Origin: Balaenoptera acutorostrata
Taxonomy: Eukaryota > Chordata > Mammalia > Artiodactyla > Balaenopteridae
Reading direction: 5' to 3'
Assembly (NCBI RefSeq): GCF_949987535.1
Contig: NC_080068.1
Location: 83,043,254-83,107,253 of the forward strand
DNA: 64,000 nucleotides
Under the pieces are notes generated by a model, which saw only the letters and a list, made by a program, of their open reading frames with translations, ran no database searches and had not been told where the DNA came from. Both the position numbers and the translations under genes were made by a program. Position 1 is the stretch's first letter. Each line of letters opens with the position of its first letter. This document shows, one piece after another, positions 10,380-21,210 of the stretch.

Positions 10380-11620
10380 GAATGTACTATGTGCCAGCCA
10401 CTGAAGTAACTGTTAGATGTATACCGATCCTTGCTCTCTTCAGGTATACAGTTAAAGTAGTGAAAAAAGGCATGGAATGATAAAAAAAAAAAAAAAAAAA
10501 AAAGTAGAAATATACTTATAATTCGTAGCAAGTATCACAAGAAATACACAAGTTTATAAGAGACAATATGAGGTATATATATTTGAAATAGTTGGTGAAG
10601 GTCTTTTATAGAAAGCAACAAGATGGCACCTGAATTAAAGGAGATATCTAGGGGAGGGTAATAGAGAAAGACTTGGTAAGGTGGTGTGTGAGTGTGTGGA
10701 CTGCTTGCTTTCATGACAGAAATGGCAGCATGTGCAAAAGTCCTGAGGGAGTAAAGAAATTAATATATTGAAAAGACATTTAAAAAAAGGCTTTAGTAGT
10801 TGAGTCAAAACAATGGCATTAGATAAAGTTGGAGAAGTAAGCAGAGGATAATCACCCATGGCTTTTGAAAATACATAAGACTACTGGAAGCCTTAAGTGT
10901 ATTATAAACAAGGGATATTTTCAAAATTCCGTCTGGTTGTTCTGCGTAGAACTGATTGAAGAAGTAGGAGTAGAAAAAATAGCTGGCAGTGGAATTGGGA
11001 AGAAATGACTGTAGTAGAGATTCTTTTTAGTCAGTACAAATTAAGTTACTGATGAATAAATGCTGAGAGTGAATGAGCAGGAAAAGGCAAGAATGATTCT
11101 TGTATTTTGACTTTGGTAGAACTGACATTTACTGGTATGAGAAAGCTGGGAAGGAAATAAATTTTGAGAGAAAATTGTTAACTTTGGGGAATTATAAATG
11201 AAAATGCATGTGCAATTTCAAAGAGAAATAGTAAATAAGAAGTTGATATTAATTATGGAATTCAAGAAATAGTTCTATAATATCTATATAAATTTGGAAA
11301 TGATCAGCATATACCTGGCAGAAAACCAAGGTATGGATATGATCATTTAGAGAAAGAATATGGATGAAAGAGAAGAAGACTTACATTCAAGTTCTAAAGA
11401 GTTCCAGCATTTAGATGCCTGATGAAAGGAGTGTTCAGCAGAAGTGCCTGTGAAGGATTAGACACGCAAGTCCTAGGAAATCAGAAGATAGTAGCGTTGC
11501 AGAAAGCAAGAGAAATATGCATTTCATGAAGGAGGCGATGCTTAACAGTAACAGCTCTAGAAATTTTACTTAGGAGAGCTTTAAAAAAAAAAAGGAGTTG
11601 GAGTCATGTGATTGGAGGCA
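10380..11620 (-). repeat. Long ancient L2 LINE fragment
   Basis: On the plus strand the phrases 'gcagcatgtgcaaaagtcct', 'gtctggttgttctgcgtaga', 'aaggcaagaatgattcttg', 'atgatcagcatatacctgg' and 'gttccagcatttagatgcc' occur in the order of the reverse complement of L2. The segment near 11300 corresponds to the RT region. It is heavily decayed, with no open frame. An A22 run at 10482-10503 interrupts it and may be the tail of a separate tiny insertion. Confidence 0.6.
10482..10503. repeat. Poly(A) run
   Basis: About 22 consecutive A bases after 'ggaatgat'. No recognisable retroelement body precedes it. Confidence 0.9.
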
Positions 11621-11999
11621 GATAGCAGACCAGTGTTACTTAGATTATATATGTTCATTTACTGTGGCTTGAGGGGGAGGTGATGGAGGAAAAGAGGGGG
11701 CTAAAATTTCCCCAAGCTCTCCCTTGATATGTCAGGCTTTCTTAAATTGTGCAGTGAGAATGACACAGTACATTGTCTAGAATCTAGACCAGTTTCAGTG
11801 TAATGTTGGAGACATTAGCCAGAGTAGGGTAAGTTGAAAATGACATGGAGGTGAGAGGTAAAGAAAACAAGTATCAGTAATTTTTTATAGAAGTTTATTT
11901 CTATGGCCACCTATGAGGTCAATGGAAAGTTTTTTGTTTCTGTTTTTATAACATTCAGTTTTAAGTCATTTCTCTTTGGGTGAACCCTGTCATCTAGTT

Positions 12000-12210
12000 A
12001 TAATTTATAGGCCATATTTACCTATATTTTAGTTTATGCTTACAATAATTCCATAAACCATTACCAAATTCCATTACCAATAATTCCATAAACCATTTTG
12101 CCAAAGAGGCAAATAAGATTCAGAGAAATGAGGTTATTTGTCCAAAGTTTTGTAAAGCAAAACAAAAAGTAAGCAACTTGATTTTTGGTGTATGAGGTTT
12201 ATTTGTAATT
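12000..12210 (+). repeat. MIR-like SINE fragment with a local duplication
   Basis: 'ccaaagaggcaaataagatt', 'cagagaaatgaggttattt' and 'gtccaaagttttgtaaagc' parallel the MIR core (fraction of the form 'gaggaaactgaggcacagag...ccaaggtcacacagc'). The 19-base phrase 'aataattccataaaccatt' occurs at 12044-12062 and 12079-12097, giving a duplication with 35-bp period just upstream. Confidence 0.5.
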
Positions 12211-12949
12211 TATATCAGTCAAGATTTGTTTTCAGCTCACCACTACTATTATGAAGTAAAAGTCACAGACTGTTTTAGACTTGCACTTGGCCAGACTAGT
12301 TTGGCCTGATTTGCTACTTTGATTCAGAATAATGAACACTAATAAACAAATGTAATTTTCCATAATTTTTATCAAAGAAAAATTGAAATTGGGATGCAAA
12401 TATATCCTGAATTCATGATTCTCTATTTCCTGTGTTTGTACTTTTCTAATGTGAGTTTGGTGGTTATGCTGTATAATTAAACACATTGATTTTTACAATG
12501 AAAACTACAGAGAATTACTGCATACTTCACACACTACCCAGATATGAATTAGACTGAGGATAGTTAGTGAGAAAAAATTAATATAATTTATATCATGGCT
12601 ATTGATATTGAAGGTCTGAACCATGGTAAGATCCTTAATTTTAATTCATAACTAAAGTTATATGAACATACATGTAGACAGTGAAGTTAGATAATGTTAT
12701 TCTGAATTGTTTAGGAATGTAATGTACCGCTTAATAAACATGTCTTATATGTAATGCATAAAAATAACTCATATAATTAAATAGAATAAATGGCAAAAAT
12801 ATAATAATTCATCATTATCTTGAGCAATGATCCATTTTGTAAAATTCAGGTTATAAGAATTCATGAATAGTATCATACTAAACATCTTGGTTTTAGATGC
12901 ATGACCTCTAGTGATTTTGAGGCTGTTTGTTTCTCTGAACCCTCTCTTC
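12211..12949. other. Unassigned DNA
   Basis: AT-rich sequence with no gene or clear repeat. An 84-residue frame on the minus strand (12232-12486) has no recognisable protein features. Confidence 0.45.
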
Positions 12950-13790
12950 CTCAGAGTAAAGTTGTTAGTATTGTCTTTATGTCTCTATAAATGTCTCCCA
13001 AACCTGTGTCTTCAGCTCCATACTTTCTTCTGAGTTCTAGGCTTTTTTTCTATGTGCATCTGTTTCTTTTGAATATTCTGCTACCATTTTTAAACACAGC
13101 ATTTAAAAGATATCAATATTTGACCACAGGACTTTTTCCCTGCCTTATTTCTTGTATATGCCAAAGAAACTACATTTCATGTGGTCATGAGGCTTAAAAC
13201 CTTACAGATGTATATATCTCTTCAGTGCTTTATTTCTCTACCAAGTTCTATTACTTTCCCTTTATAAAATTTCACAGATTTGACCATTTTGCTATATTTC
13301 CAAAATGCTACATTGATTGCAGTCATTTTTCATAACCATTGCATCTTCTGCTACCTGGTTTCATGCCTGTAAAACTCCCCTCTGCAAAATATCGTATGTT
13401 AGAATACTCTTCCTAAATATGACTCTCCCTTCTCTTAAATAACATCTCATTCTCTTTAGAATAACATTCAAACTCTTTACTCTGACATGCAAGGCCATAA
13501 ATGACCTGGCCAAAAGGAGATCCTTATACCATGCCATCACTCACTTATACAAATGTGTAACTCCATCTAAAATTGTAAATCATTTTTACCCCAAAGATGT
13601 TCCATCCATTCTTCCCTCACTGTCATGTCTTTTATTAGGTGCCCTGCCTCTTCCTCTGCTTATTTAATCCTAGCCCTCACTTCAATGGCTGGCTTAGGGT
13701 CATAGGAAAGTCTCCTACCTTTGAATGTTTATAATGTTTGTTTCACTATTATTTGCCACAATGACAACATACTTCACCCCCTCTAACCCC
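12950..13790 (+). repeat. Ancient L2 LINE fragment, sense orientation
   Basis: The order of phrases 'tctcccaaacctgtgtcttc', 'ctttactctgacatgcaagg', 'ccataaatgacctggcc' and 'ttaggtgccctgcctcttcc' follows the 3' half of L2 ORF2 and its flank. The copy is strongly diverged and frames are short. It is in the opposite orientation to the L2 fragment at 10380-11620. Confidence 0.55.
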
Positions 13791-14464
13791 CTTCCCCACT
13801 GATAATATTTTGATATACTGTTATTTATATTAAGTATACTCTCAAAACCACAAGGAAACAAATAATAACATCACCTGACTGAGGACATTTACCAGTCCTA
13901 GGCTGTCTAACATATAACCCCATTTATATATTTCCAGAATTTCCCAATATGTGTCTTGTTGGGAGAAAAGCCCGCCTCCCACTAGAGGAGATGAAATGTT
14001 TTTTCTGGCCTTTCAGAATGCCAAGGAATGGACACAATATCTAGACTTGGCCATCAATTTGCTAAGTCAAAAATTTGGATCGGAAGCCAGGGACTTAAAG
14101 AAGCAGCATCAAAGGCAGTTAATCCAGTTTCAAAAGGCAGCAGTATAAACTATCAAAGTTGAGTGCCAGTATGATGCTGGTAGGTGCAGGGTATCAGCAT
14201 TCAGTGGCAGCTGCAGTTGTGTTCCTTACTTAACTATTAAGTGGCCTGATACTGTCTCTGGTCTGGCTTTCCAGAGTTTCTTATGTCTTCTAGCTCTGTG
14301 CATACTTTCCTGAAACTTCCTGACAATTCCTTCAAGTACTCATTATCCTTTCAATAAATTCTCTCTCTGCTAATATTATTCAGAGTTATTTTTCAGTTCT
14401 GCAAATAAGAATCCAACAAATGCACTTGGCTATAGTAAGGTAAAATCTTTTTTAAATACCAGGG
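13791..14464 (+). repeat. Unidentified interspersed element, 3' end with AATAAA
   Basis: A segment from about 13930 to 14425 is less AT-rich than its surroundings. It carries a 65-residue frame at 13951-14148 (contains 'NAKEWTQYLDLAINLLSQKF') and ends with 'tttcaataaattctctctct', a polyadenylation-like signal followed by sequence typical of an LTR or transposon end. I do not recognise the protein. I favour a repeat over a gene because no exon structure or paralogue is evident. Confidence 0.35.
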
Positions 14465-14650
14465 TTATTGGTTGAATTTTGTCTGCATCTCCCAACCGTA
14501 TGTTGAAGTCTTAACCACCAGTACTTCAGCGTGTGAACTTATTTAGAAATAAAGTCACTGCAGATACAATTAAGATGAGGTCATACTGGAGTAGGTTGGA
14601 CCTCTAATACAGTAGGACAGGTGTCCCTACAAAAAGGGGAAAATTGGAGA

Positions 14651-14690
14651 CAGATACACACAAGGAGATACAGATACACACAAGGAGAAT
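14651..14690. repeat. 20-bp tandem duplication in the MaLR LTR
   Basis: 'cagatacacacaaggagata' is followed directly by 'cagatacacacaaggagaat'. The consensus LTR has one such segment, so this is a local duplication after insertion or a subfamily feature. Confidence 0.85.
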
Positions 14691-14794
14691 AGCATGTGAA
14701 GATTAAACAAAGATTGGGGTGATGCTTCCACATGTCAAGGAATGCCAAAGGTCACCAGCAAACTACCAGAAGCTAGAGGATAGGCACAGAATAG

Positions 14795-14829
14795 AATAGA
14801 TACTTCTATAAAATAGAATAGATACTTCT
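14795..14829. repeat. 22-bp period duplication in the MaLR LTR
   Basis: 'aatagatacttct' at 14795 recurs at 14817, with 'ataaaatag' between. It lies near the 3' third of the LTR. Confidence 0.8.
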
Positions 14830-14973
14830 TCATGGTCCTCAGAAAGAATTAGCCCAACCACCACCTTGATTTCATACTTCTAGCCTTCAGATGTGTGAGA
14901 CAATAAACTTCTTTTGTTTAAGCCATTCAATTTGTGGTACTTTGTGAAAGGCGGCCCTAGTTAACTAATACAA

Positions 14974-15758
14974 CCAGTATATCATACATTCTCTTTCCTA
15001 AATGAAGGAAATTATCTAGTCAGTATAATCTGAGGTACCACGCCATAATCATCATAGAATAGGATAATGCTTTTAAACTTTTTATGTACTAGACATGAAA
15101 TAGGTAAAACTCCCACTTGGTAAGGGCTGGCCATTTTGTCACATGGGAACATTTGTCACTCCAGGTGGTAAAGTTTAATAGAAGCTTGGAAATGGCATCT
15201 GTAAATTGAGACAAGAAATTACCCTGGAGGAAAGTTCTTTTGAGTGGGAAAGGCACATTCTCTCAGCTTCCAAGGGGTACATTGTATCTACATTGCTTTG
15301 CCCTCAACCATGTAAGTTATCATGATCTGAATAGTGGGAGGAAAGAGAAATGGAAGAAGAAGAGCAGATGGTAGATGTATTTTCAAATTGAGAGCATGGA
15401 TCGTTTAGGAAGAAAAAACAATTTTAAAGGGAAGAGATGGGGCAAGTGTGAAGTAGAGTTTTGCTGAGGAAAAACTAGATGTAAAGCAAAAGCCAAAGCA
15501 GGGCAAGTTTATATTGAGTAGACAATTCAGATGATGTCCTAGTTACTGAAAATGTGTTCCCTACAGTGAGATGATTTGAGACCTATGAAACTATTCTTGG
15601 TTCCAGCTCATTAGCATCTTGCCGTACTAAATGACTTCATGGCTTTAAACAAACCTATCGTTTTGGGTTGGTCTACCCCAATGGAAACCTAGAACTTATT
15701 TAGCCAAATAAGCATCAACAAAAGGTAGTTTTCACTCTGTGTGATTTTTTTTCAGCTG
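14974..15758. other. Unassigned DNA
   Basis: Sequence of near-average composition with no supported gene and no repeat that I can name. Confidence 0.45.
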
Positions 15759-15804
15759 TATTTTATAGCTGTATATTTGAATATTTTATAGCTGTATATT
15801 TGAA
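15759..15804. repeat. Perfect 23-bp tandem duplication
   Basis: A 23-base unit starting 'tattttatagctgtatattt' occurs twice head to tail with no mismatch (15759-15781, 15782-15804). Confidence 0.93.
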
Positions 15805-16309
15805 TCAAGAGTTAATGCTAGTCTTTGTATTAATCTTCAGTGTTTTAGGGAGGCAAACTCATGTGGCTCTAAGATGGACCTTTACGTTAGAGCAAGAAGA
15901 TCCAGATTTATCTGACCTACAAGAGAAGTGGAAGCTTCCAGGGAGCTTGGGAGATGATTTTCTATGTCAAAATATTAAATATTTTAAAATATTCAAAGTT
16001 TTCCACCCGCACTGAGGTCACTCTCAGATAGCCATTCACGCACTATATTTAAGAAAACTTTGTAACGGTTTTGTGTGAGAACAAATAAAAACAGAAGTGA
16101 CAGGAAAACAGAAACATGATTGCTGAACAGTGAGTTTTTGATGCAGAAAACTTACGTTTCCACTTGCAACTTTAAAAACAGAAATTGCAGGTGTCAGCAG
16201 TTTTTATGTGAGCCTTGTACGGTAAAGAGGTAAATCATGTCTATATGACAGCTATTTAAGAAGAGGCACCCAAAACGTGGAATTTTACTTTGAATAAAAC
16301 ATCTTGTAA
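15805..16309. other. Unassigned DNA with a short unsupported frame
   Basis: A 71-residue frame (15800-16015, plus) starts in the 23-bp duplication. It has a hydrophobic first stretch ('ELMLVFVLIFSVLG') that resembles a signal peptide by chance composition, and nothing else I recognise. No splice structure or polyadenylation signal supports a gene. Confidence 0.4.
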
Positions 16310-16520
16310 TTTATAGTTCACAATGTACTTTCATGTGTAATCCTTGCTTTGATCTTGAGAGTAGTCCCATAACTCACACAAAGCAAAGATCTTTACCTGT
16401 TTTTTATAAAAAGAGAGAGAGACTCAGAAAGTAAACAGGTTGAGTAAAGCACTGTTGGTGTCAAAGGAAAGCAAAGGGAAGGTAGGATCTGAGCTCTCCT
16501 GCAGTTCACTCTATGTGACA
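16310..16520 (+). repeat. MIR-like SINE fragment
   Basis: 'gtactttcatgtgtaatcct', 'agagagagactcagaaagta' and 'gaaggtaggatctgagctct' follow MIR order (upstream body, 'aaactgag' core, 'gaacccag' end). The copy is diverged. Confidence 0.5.
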
Positions 16521-16792
16521 AGAAAAGTTCAGTTTGAAAGGTCTGCCGCCCAAGACATTTGACTGGGGTATCTTTCTTTCAAAAGAAGTATACTTATTTT
16601 ATGATTGTAAAACGAAACCAAAGAAATATGTGGTTGCAGTAAGTTCTATATGGTGCTCAGCACAATTACACAAGTAATTAAGCACACTTTGTTGTTTTCA
16701 GGGGTCAACAATGTGTTATAAAACTATGTATATCACTTCCACTAATGTTGGAAAAACTCAGGAAAATATACCAGAACGTGTGGATAATACAT

Positions 16793-16855
16793 GTTATTAT
16801 GTAATAATGGAATAATTATTATTATAATTATAATAATAATAATGGTGGAATAATG
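16793..16855. repeat. (TAA)n-rich low-complexity tract
   Basis: 'ttattattataattataata' and neighbouring ATT/TAA units form an imperfect trinucleotide tract. Confidence 0.8.
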
Positions 16856-17119
16856 AAGTAAAGATTGAAGAAGGGACATAGAGGTGAAGGTTGGGTTTAT
16901 TTGTTTGCAAAATTCAATGCACTGTACTAAAAAGTATGCTCTGCAGGTTATAGTTTTTATTTATGCTTGTTCATACATGAGAAATAATAAGTGTTGGATG
17001 TGTCATATTTGAGAAACCAAGTTTATTTAGTAGAGAAAAATTCAATAGAGAAGGGCTCTAATTCATAACACCCTAAATGAATTTAAGTAGATCTTAGGAA
17101 GCTGGCTTTTTAAGAGATT

Positions 17120-17240
17120 TTATGGAATACCTGGTTTGTACACTTCATCTTATAAATGAGGAACCTGAAACTCAGGGATCTTTATGTTAAAAAATTACAG
17201 AACAAAGATTTAGTACAATATTCCTAGCTTTCTGCAGTTT
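17120..17240 (+). repeat. Weak MIR-like core
   Basis: 'cttcatcttataaatgagga' and 'acctgaaactcagggatctt' match the MIR central core ('ttacagatgaggaaactgag'). The flanks are too diverged to define its ends. Confidence 0.4.
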
Positions 17241-18569
17241 CAACTCGTCTTACTCATGGTATTCAATTGTCTCTGAAAAAAATATTTTAAGAGAGTAATA
17301 TTGCTGCTTTGGTGTTTAAAAATATTTTCTTATTCACGTTATTTTGCAAAGTGACTATTTTGAGGAAAAATATAGAAAAGCAAAACAAAACACATTTTTG
17401 GCTAATATTTCTAATGACCAGAACTAAAAGAAAATATAAGCATATCAATGGCTGAGTTGAGAACAATGGGAATATTCTAAAGTTTAATAAAGATTCGTAA
17501 TTTAAATGAGATTTCTTACCACTCAAGATTGAAAACATATGTATGATATAAAATTAAATTTATAAAAATCCTTGATGCTATTCAATAAAGAAGTAAATCT
17601 ATTAAATACAGTAATTAGTATGCTAAGCCCCTGAGTAGGCTAATAAAACATGCAAATTTAAAATGCAAACAGCATATATTCTCTTGTAGAAAAGTGTTTA
17701 TAATTTTAAAAATACTTGAATAAAATTAATTAGAATAAGTGGGTTTGGCTCCAAAATGATTAGTTTCTTATTGTTTATAATATATGAAGTAGGAAAATAA
17801 TATAAATTAAAATGATTTTCTATTTTAAGAAATATGAAAAGAAATATATTCAGGTAGGGAGAAGTCCTTCAACATGAGCAAGGAAAAAAAAAAGAATAAT
17901 CTTGAGGGTTAAACTTTAAAAAGATATTTTTGGGGGTCCAATAAAATAAAGACTCAAACTGTTACCTCTCTGTATCAGAGAAAATAAATGAAAAATTTTT
18001 TTATCTTAAAGATTAGTAATTAAAGAAGACTTTCTTATGGCAAGATTGATTCTATAGTCCCAAGAGAGTATTTTGCTAAGCTTCAAGCAAAAACAGTCTA
18101 GCTTCATGGTGATTTTGTGACAAGAAGCTTCTCCCTTATTTAAAACTTTAAAAAAAGTCTTTATTTCCAAAAATAATGCTATGTAATATTCTATAGTCAT
18201 ATAAAATTTCATGTTTTTAAAGTGAATTTTACTTAACCCTTGGAATATTTCATTTTCTTTATATTGTGTTCTCTAGTCTACTGTTGACTGTTCTTAGATA
18301 ATTCTGCCTGTGTTGATTGAAGGTCTTTTAAGGAAACACTTATGGTCAAGTTAAAAAATCAACAGAGCTTACGTGGAGTCATTTCTGGCTAATTTTTTTT
18401 TTCTCTATTCACCTTTTATTCTGTCCTGCAGGAATGATCACAGGTGATAATCTTGCAAACATTTAAAACCATCCTTATAAGACAGGAACTGCTACGAGTG
18501 ATCAACAGCAAGTGGAGAAGAGCCATTTATAGGTAATAAATGCAATAGGAAGGAATTTTTCAATTTGCT
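17241..18569. other. Unassigned AT-rich DNA
   Basis: Very AT-rich. The two short minus-strand frames (17287-17538 and 18006-18212) have low-complexity, phenylalanine- and isoleucine-rich translations and are not credible genes. A10-type run at about 17884-17893. Confidence 0.45.
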
Positions 18570-18755
18570 AATCTCTTTCATACGCATTATCACATTCAAT
18601 TTTTGCAATATCCCTGGACGTAAGCATTGTAATTCCTGCTTTATCAGGAAAGAAATTCAAGTCTCAAAAATTGTATGACTTGCCTAAGGTCACGTCAAAT
18701 GTTAAGAAACAGCACTAGGAAATGACTTCAGGTTTTCTGGTTCTTAGTTTATGTT
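18570..18755 (+). repeat. MIR SINE fragment
   Basis: 'cgcattatcacattcaattt', 'gaaagaaattcaagtctcaa', 'tgacttgcctaaggtcacg' and 'ggaaatgacttcaggttttc' track the MIR consensus from body to 3' part. This is one of the clearer MIRs in the window. Confidence 0.65.
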
Positions 18756-18844
18756 TCTAGAAACAAAGCAGTCATGAAAACCTACCTTAATATTGTCAGT
18801 AATTGATTTGGGTCCCCATGTGGCTTCTCTATTTTAGTTTTCAC

Positions 18845-19500
18845 TTTTCTCTTGTCAAATAAAAAACAACTCTGGACTTAGGTAAGGAGAGACTTTATTT
18901 GAAAGCATTATTGCAAAAGGGAGGAAAGGGACTATTGCAATAGGGGAGATGGAAGGAAAAGGGAACTATTACAATAGGAAGAACCTAAAAGTATCTCAAA
19001 GGTTAAGCCGACAGGACTTTTTCTTTATAAGAAGAGTAACCAAGTACTTGAGTTATTTTATGGGTACTTAAACCTCCACCAGATGGGAGAAGTTAACTGC
19101 ATGCTGACCACAGTCACATAGACCCCAGACCAGTTGGATCCAAAAGGTTGATGACGTTGACTCCCAAGTGACCACTGGTTACCTCACCACAAACCAATCA
19201 GAAGGATGCCCATGACCTGTTCACACACCCTGCAACACTCTCCCTCACCTTGCCTTTAAAAGCCCTTCCCATACACAGCACTGGAAATCAAGTATACTTC
19301 AATTAAAAAATAAACAAACTCCAAAAACTGTTCCCTGAAAGCCATAGGGCAGTTCGGGTCTTTTGAGAATTCTCCTTGCTTGGCTGCATGCTGGATGCCC
19401 TGCAGGAAATGCTGTACTTTCCTTCACTACAACTGTGGATCAGGAGATTGGTTCCACTATGAACTGGTGAGCAGACCCAAGTTTGGTTCAGTAAAAGTAC
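18845..19500 (+). mobile_element. ERV1-like LTR, probably solo, with a nested L1 tail
   Basis: The segment 'caaaccaatcagaaggatgc', 'gccctgcaggaaatgctgta', 'ctttccttcactacaac' and 'gcagacccaagtttggttca' resembles the 3' part of a class I endogenous retrovirus LTR, with 'gccatagggcagttcgggtc' in between. The region from 18845 to about 19050 ('gagactttatttgaaagcat', 'caaaggttaagccgacagga') is probably part of the same or an adjoining ERV element. No gag, pol or env frame is visible. It is interrupted at about 19273-19330 by a short L1 3' tail. Confidence 0.55.
19273..19338 (+). mobile_element. Very short L1 3'-end insertion
   Basis: 'gaaatcaagtatacttcaat' followed by 'taaaaaataaacaaa' matches the last tens of bases of a cetartiodactyl L1 3' UTR. 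It splits the ERV LTR phrase that should read from 'cccttccc' straight into 'tgaaagcc'. The flanks 'aaaagcccttccc' (about 19259-19271) and 'aaaaactgttccc' (about 19324-19336) agree at 10 of 13 positions and may be the diverged TSD. Confidence 0.5.
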
Positions 19501-20379
19501 TAACTCATAATTCTTTCAACTCAAGTCTCTTGACCCCTAATTCATGCTCTTAAACGTGACACAATACAGCCTCTCTTAATAAATGGTACGCAACTTTTTT
19601 GTTTTGTTTTGCAATAAGGGAAGTTATAAATAAAATCAGCTACTAAAAACATTTTTTAATAAAATGGTAGATGTATACTGCCAATCTTAGTACACTTAGT
19701 ACACATCTATTTACATATCTTACATCAGTAAATAGGAAAATGGAAAAATGGGAACACTAAAATTTATATAATTTAATGCTGAAACTCATGAAAGTCCTAG
19801 TATAAAATGTAATATTTTTTTATTTTATTCAGCAATTATTTATTAAATAATTTCTATTAGTCAGGCACTGACCTAGTTACTATGGATACCAAATAAACAT
19901 AAAAGTACTTGCCTTCTTAAGTGGAGAGGAGCAGAAGACAGAAAATAAACAAATCCTGTATTTCTAGCTTGTGATTTCATAGAATAATATAATGGTCTCT
20001 GATCAAGAAATTTCTGTCTAATGAGTAGCATTTTGTAGCTCGTGTGATTATATTATTCTTTATATGACTTCTTCATAAAGGCCCAATTTTTCTGGAAGTT
20101 GTACAGACCTGGACAACAATAATCTGTTGAATAATCTACACAAAGAATCAAATGATTCTGGGGAAAAGAAGGAAACAGTTCTGACTTATAGTTTGAGAGA
20201 CTGAATGTGCATAGAATTAACATTGGAAAAACTTAACATATGCAAGGTTTAAGCAATAAAAAAATCACATGTAAATGGCAAAATGCTGAGGAGAGAGTAA
20301 AAATCAGAATACAGTAGAGCTTATGAGGAAAAATCTCCTAGAATGTAAAGCTGTTTTATAGTAAAATTGAATGATATAA
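19501..20379. other. Unassigned DNA with an L2-like piece
   Basis: A fragment at about 19830-19965 ('caattatttattaaataatt', 'tagtcaggcactgacctagt', 'ctatggataccaaataaaca') looks like reverse-oriented L2 3' sequence. The rest shows no gene or named repeat. Confidence 0.5.
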
Positions 20380-20392
20380 AATTACAGAGGAG
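20380..20392. repeat. Left target-site duplication of L1 copy 2
   Basis: 'aattacagaggag' is repeated exactly at 25922-25934. The base context before it (TATAAAATT) is compatible with an L1 endonuclease site. Confidence 0.88.
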
Positions 20393-21198
20393 GAGGGACC
20401 TTCAAGACGGTGGAGGAGTAAGACGTGGAGCTCACCTTCCTCCCACAAATGCATCAGAAATGCATCTACATGTGGAACAACTCCTACAGAACACCTACTG
20501 AACGTTGGCAGAAGACCTCAGACTTCCCAAAGGCAAGAAACTTGCGACGTACCTGGGTAGGGCAAAAGAAAAAAGGAAAAACAGAGACAAAAGAATAGGG
20601 ACAGGACCTGCACCTATGGGAGGGAGCTGTGAAGGAGGAAAAGTTTCCACACACGAGGAAGCCCCTTCACTGGTGGAGATGGGGGTGGGCGGGGGGGAAG
20701 CATTGGAGCCACGGAGGAGAACTTAGCAACAGGGATGCAGAGGGCAAAGCGGAGAGATTCCCACACAGAGGATCGGTGCCGACCAGCACTCACCAGCCAG
20801 AGAGGCTTGTCTGCTCACCCACGGGGGTAGGTGGGGGCTGGGACCTGAGGCTCGGGCTTTGGAGGTCAGATCCCAGGGAGAGGACTGGGGTTGGCTGCGT
20901 GAACACAACCTGAAGGGGGCTAGTGCGCCACAGCTAGCTGGGAGGGAGTCTGGGAAAATGTCTGGAACTGCCTAAGAGGCAAGAGACCATTGTTTCGTGG
21001 TGCACGAGGAGAGGGGATTCAGAGTACTGCCTAAATGAGCTACAGAGATGGGTGTGAGCCACGGCTATCAGCTCGGACAACAGAGATGGGCATGAAATGC
21101 TAAGGCTGCTGCTGCAGCCACCAAGAAGCCTGTGGACAAGCACAGGTCACTATCCATACCTCCCCTCCCAGGATCCTGTGCAACCCGCCACCGCCAGC
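20393..21198 (+). promoter_or_regulatory. L1 copy 2: proximal 5' UTR
   Basis: This aligns by eye to the minus-strand 5' UTR of copy 1 (7364 down to about 6555): shared phrases include 'cctacagaacacctactga', 'cctcagacttcccaaaggca', 'gaggaagccccttcactggt' and 'gagaggcttgtctgctcacc'. The YY1-like position near the 5' end reads CAAGACGG (20403-20410), not CAAGATGG, so the core T is changed to C. Reading frames here (for example 20505-20726) are accidental products of a GC-rich UTR. Confidence 0.75.
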
Positions 21199-21210
21199 GA
21201 CAGTGACGAC

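Larger units (their letters stand above)
14465..14973 (+). mobile_element. Solo LTR of MaLR type (MLT1A0-like)
   Basis: The sequence follows the MLT1A0 consensus nearly end to end: 'ggttgaattttgtctgcatc' at the start, 'gaacttatttagaaataaag', 'aagatgaggtcatactggag', 'ccaccttgatttcatacttc', AATAAA at about 14903, and 'cggccctagttaactaatac' at the end. MaLR elements are non-autonomous ERVL-related retrotransposons. Only one LTR is present, so the internal part was probably lost by LTR-LTR recombination. Two internal tandem duplications are present (14651-14690, 14795-14829). Confidence 0.88.

Noticed and set aside
15800..16015. 71-codon frame with a signal-peptide-like start
   Set aside because: It starts inside a recent 23-bp duplication, has no family, and shows no splice or polyadenylation support.
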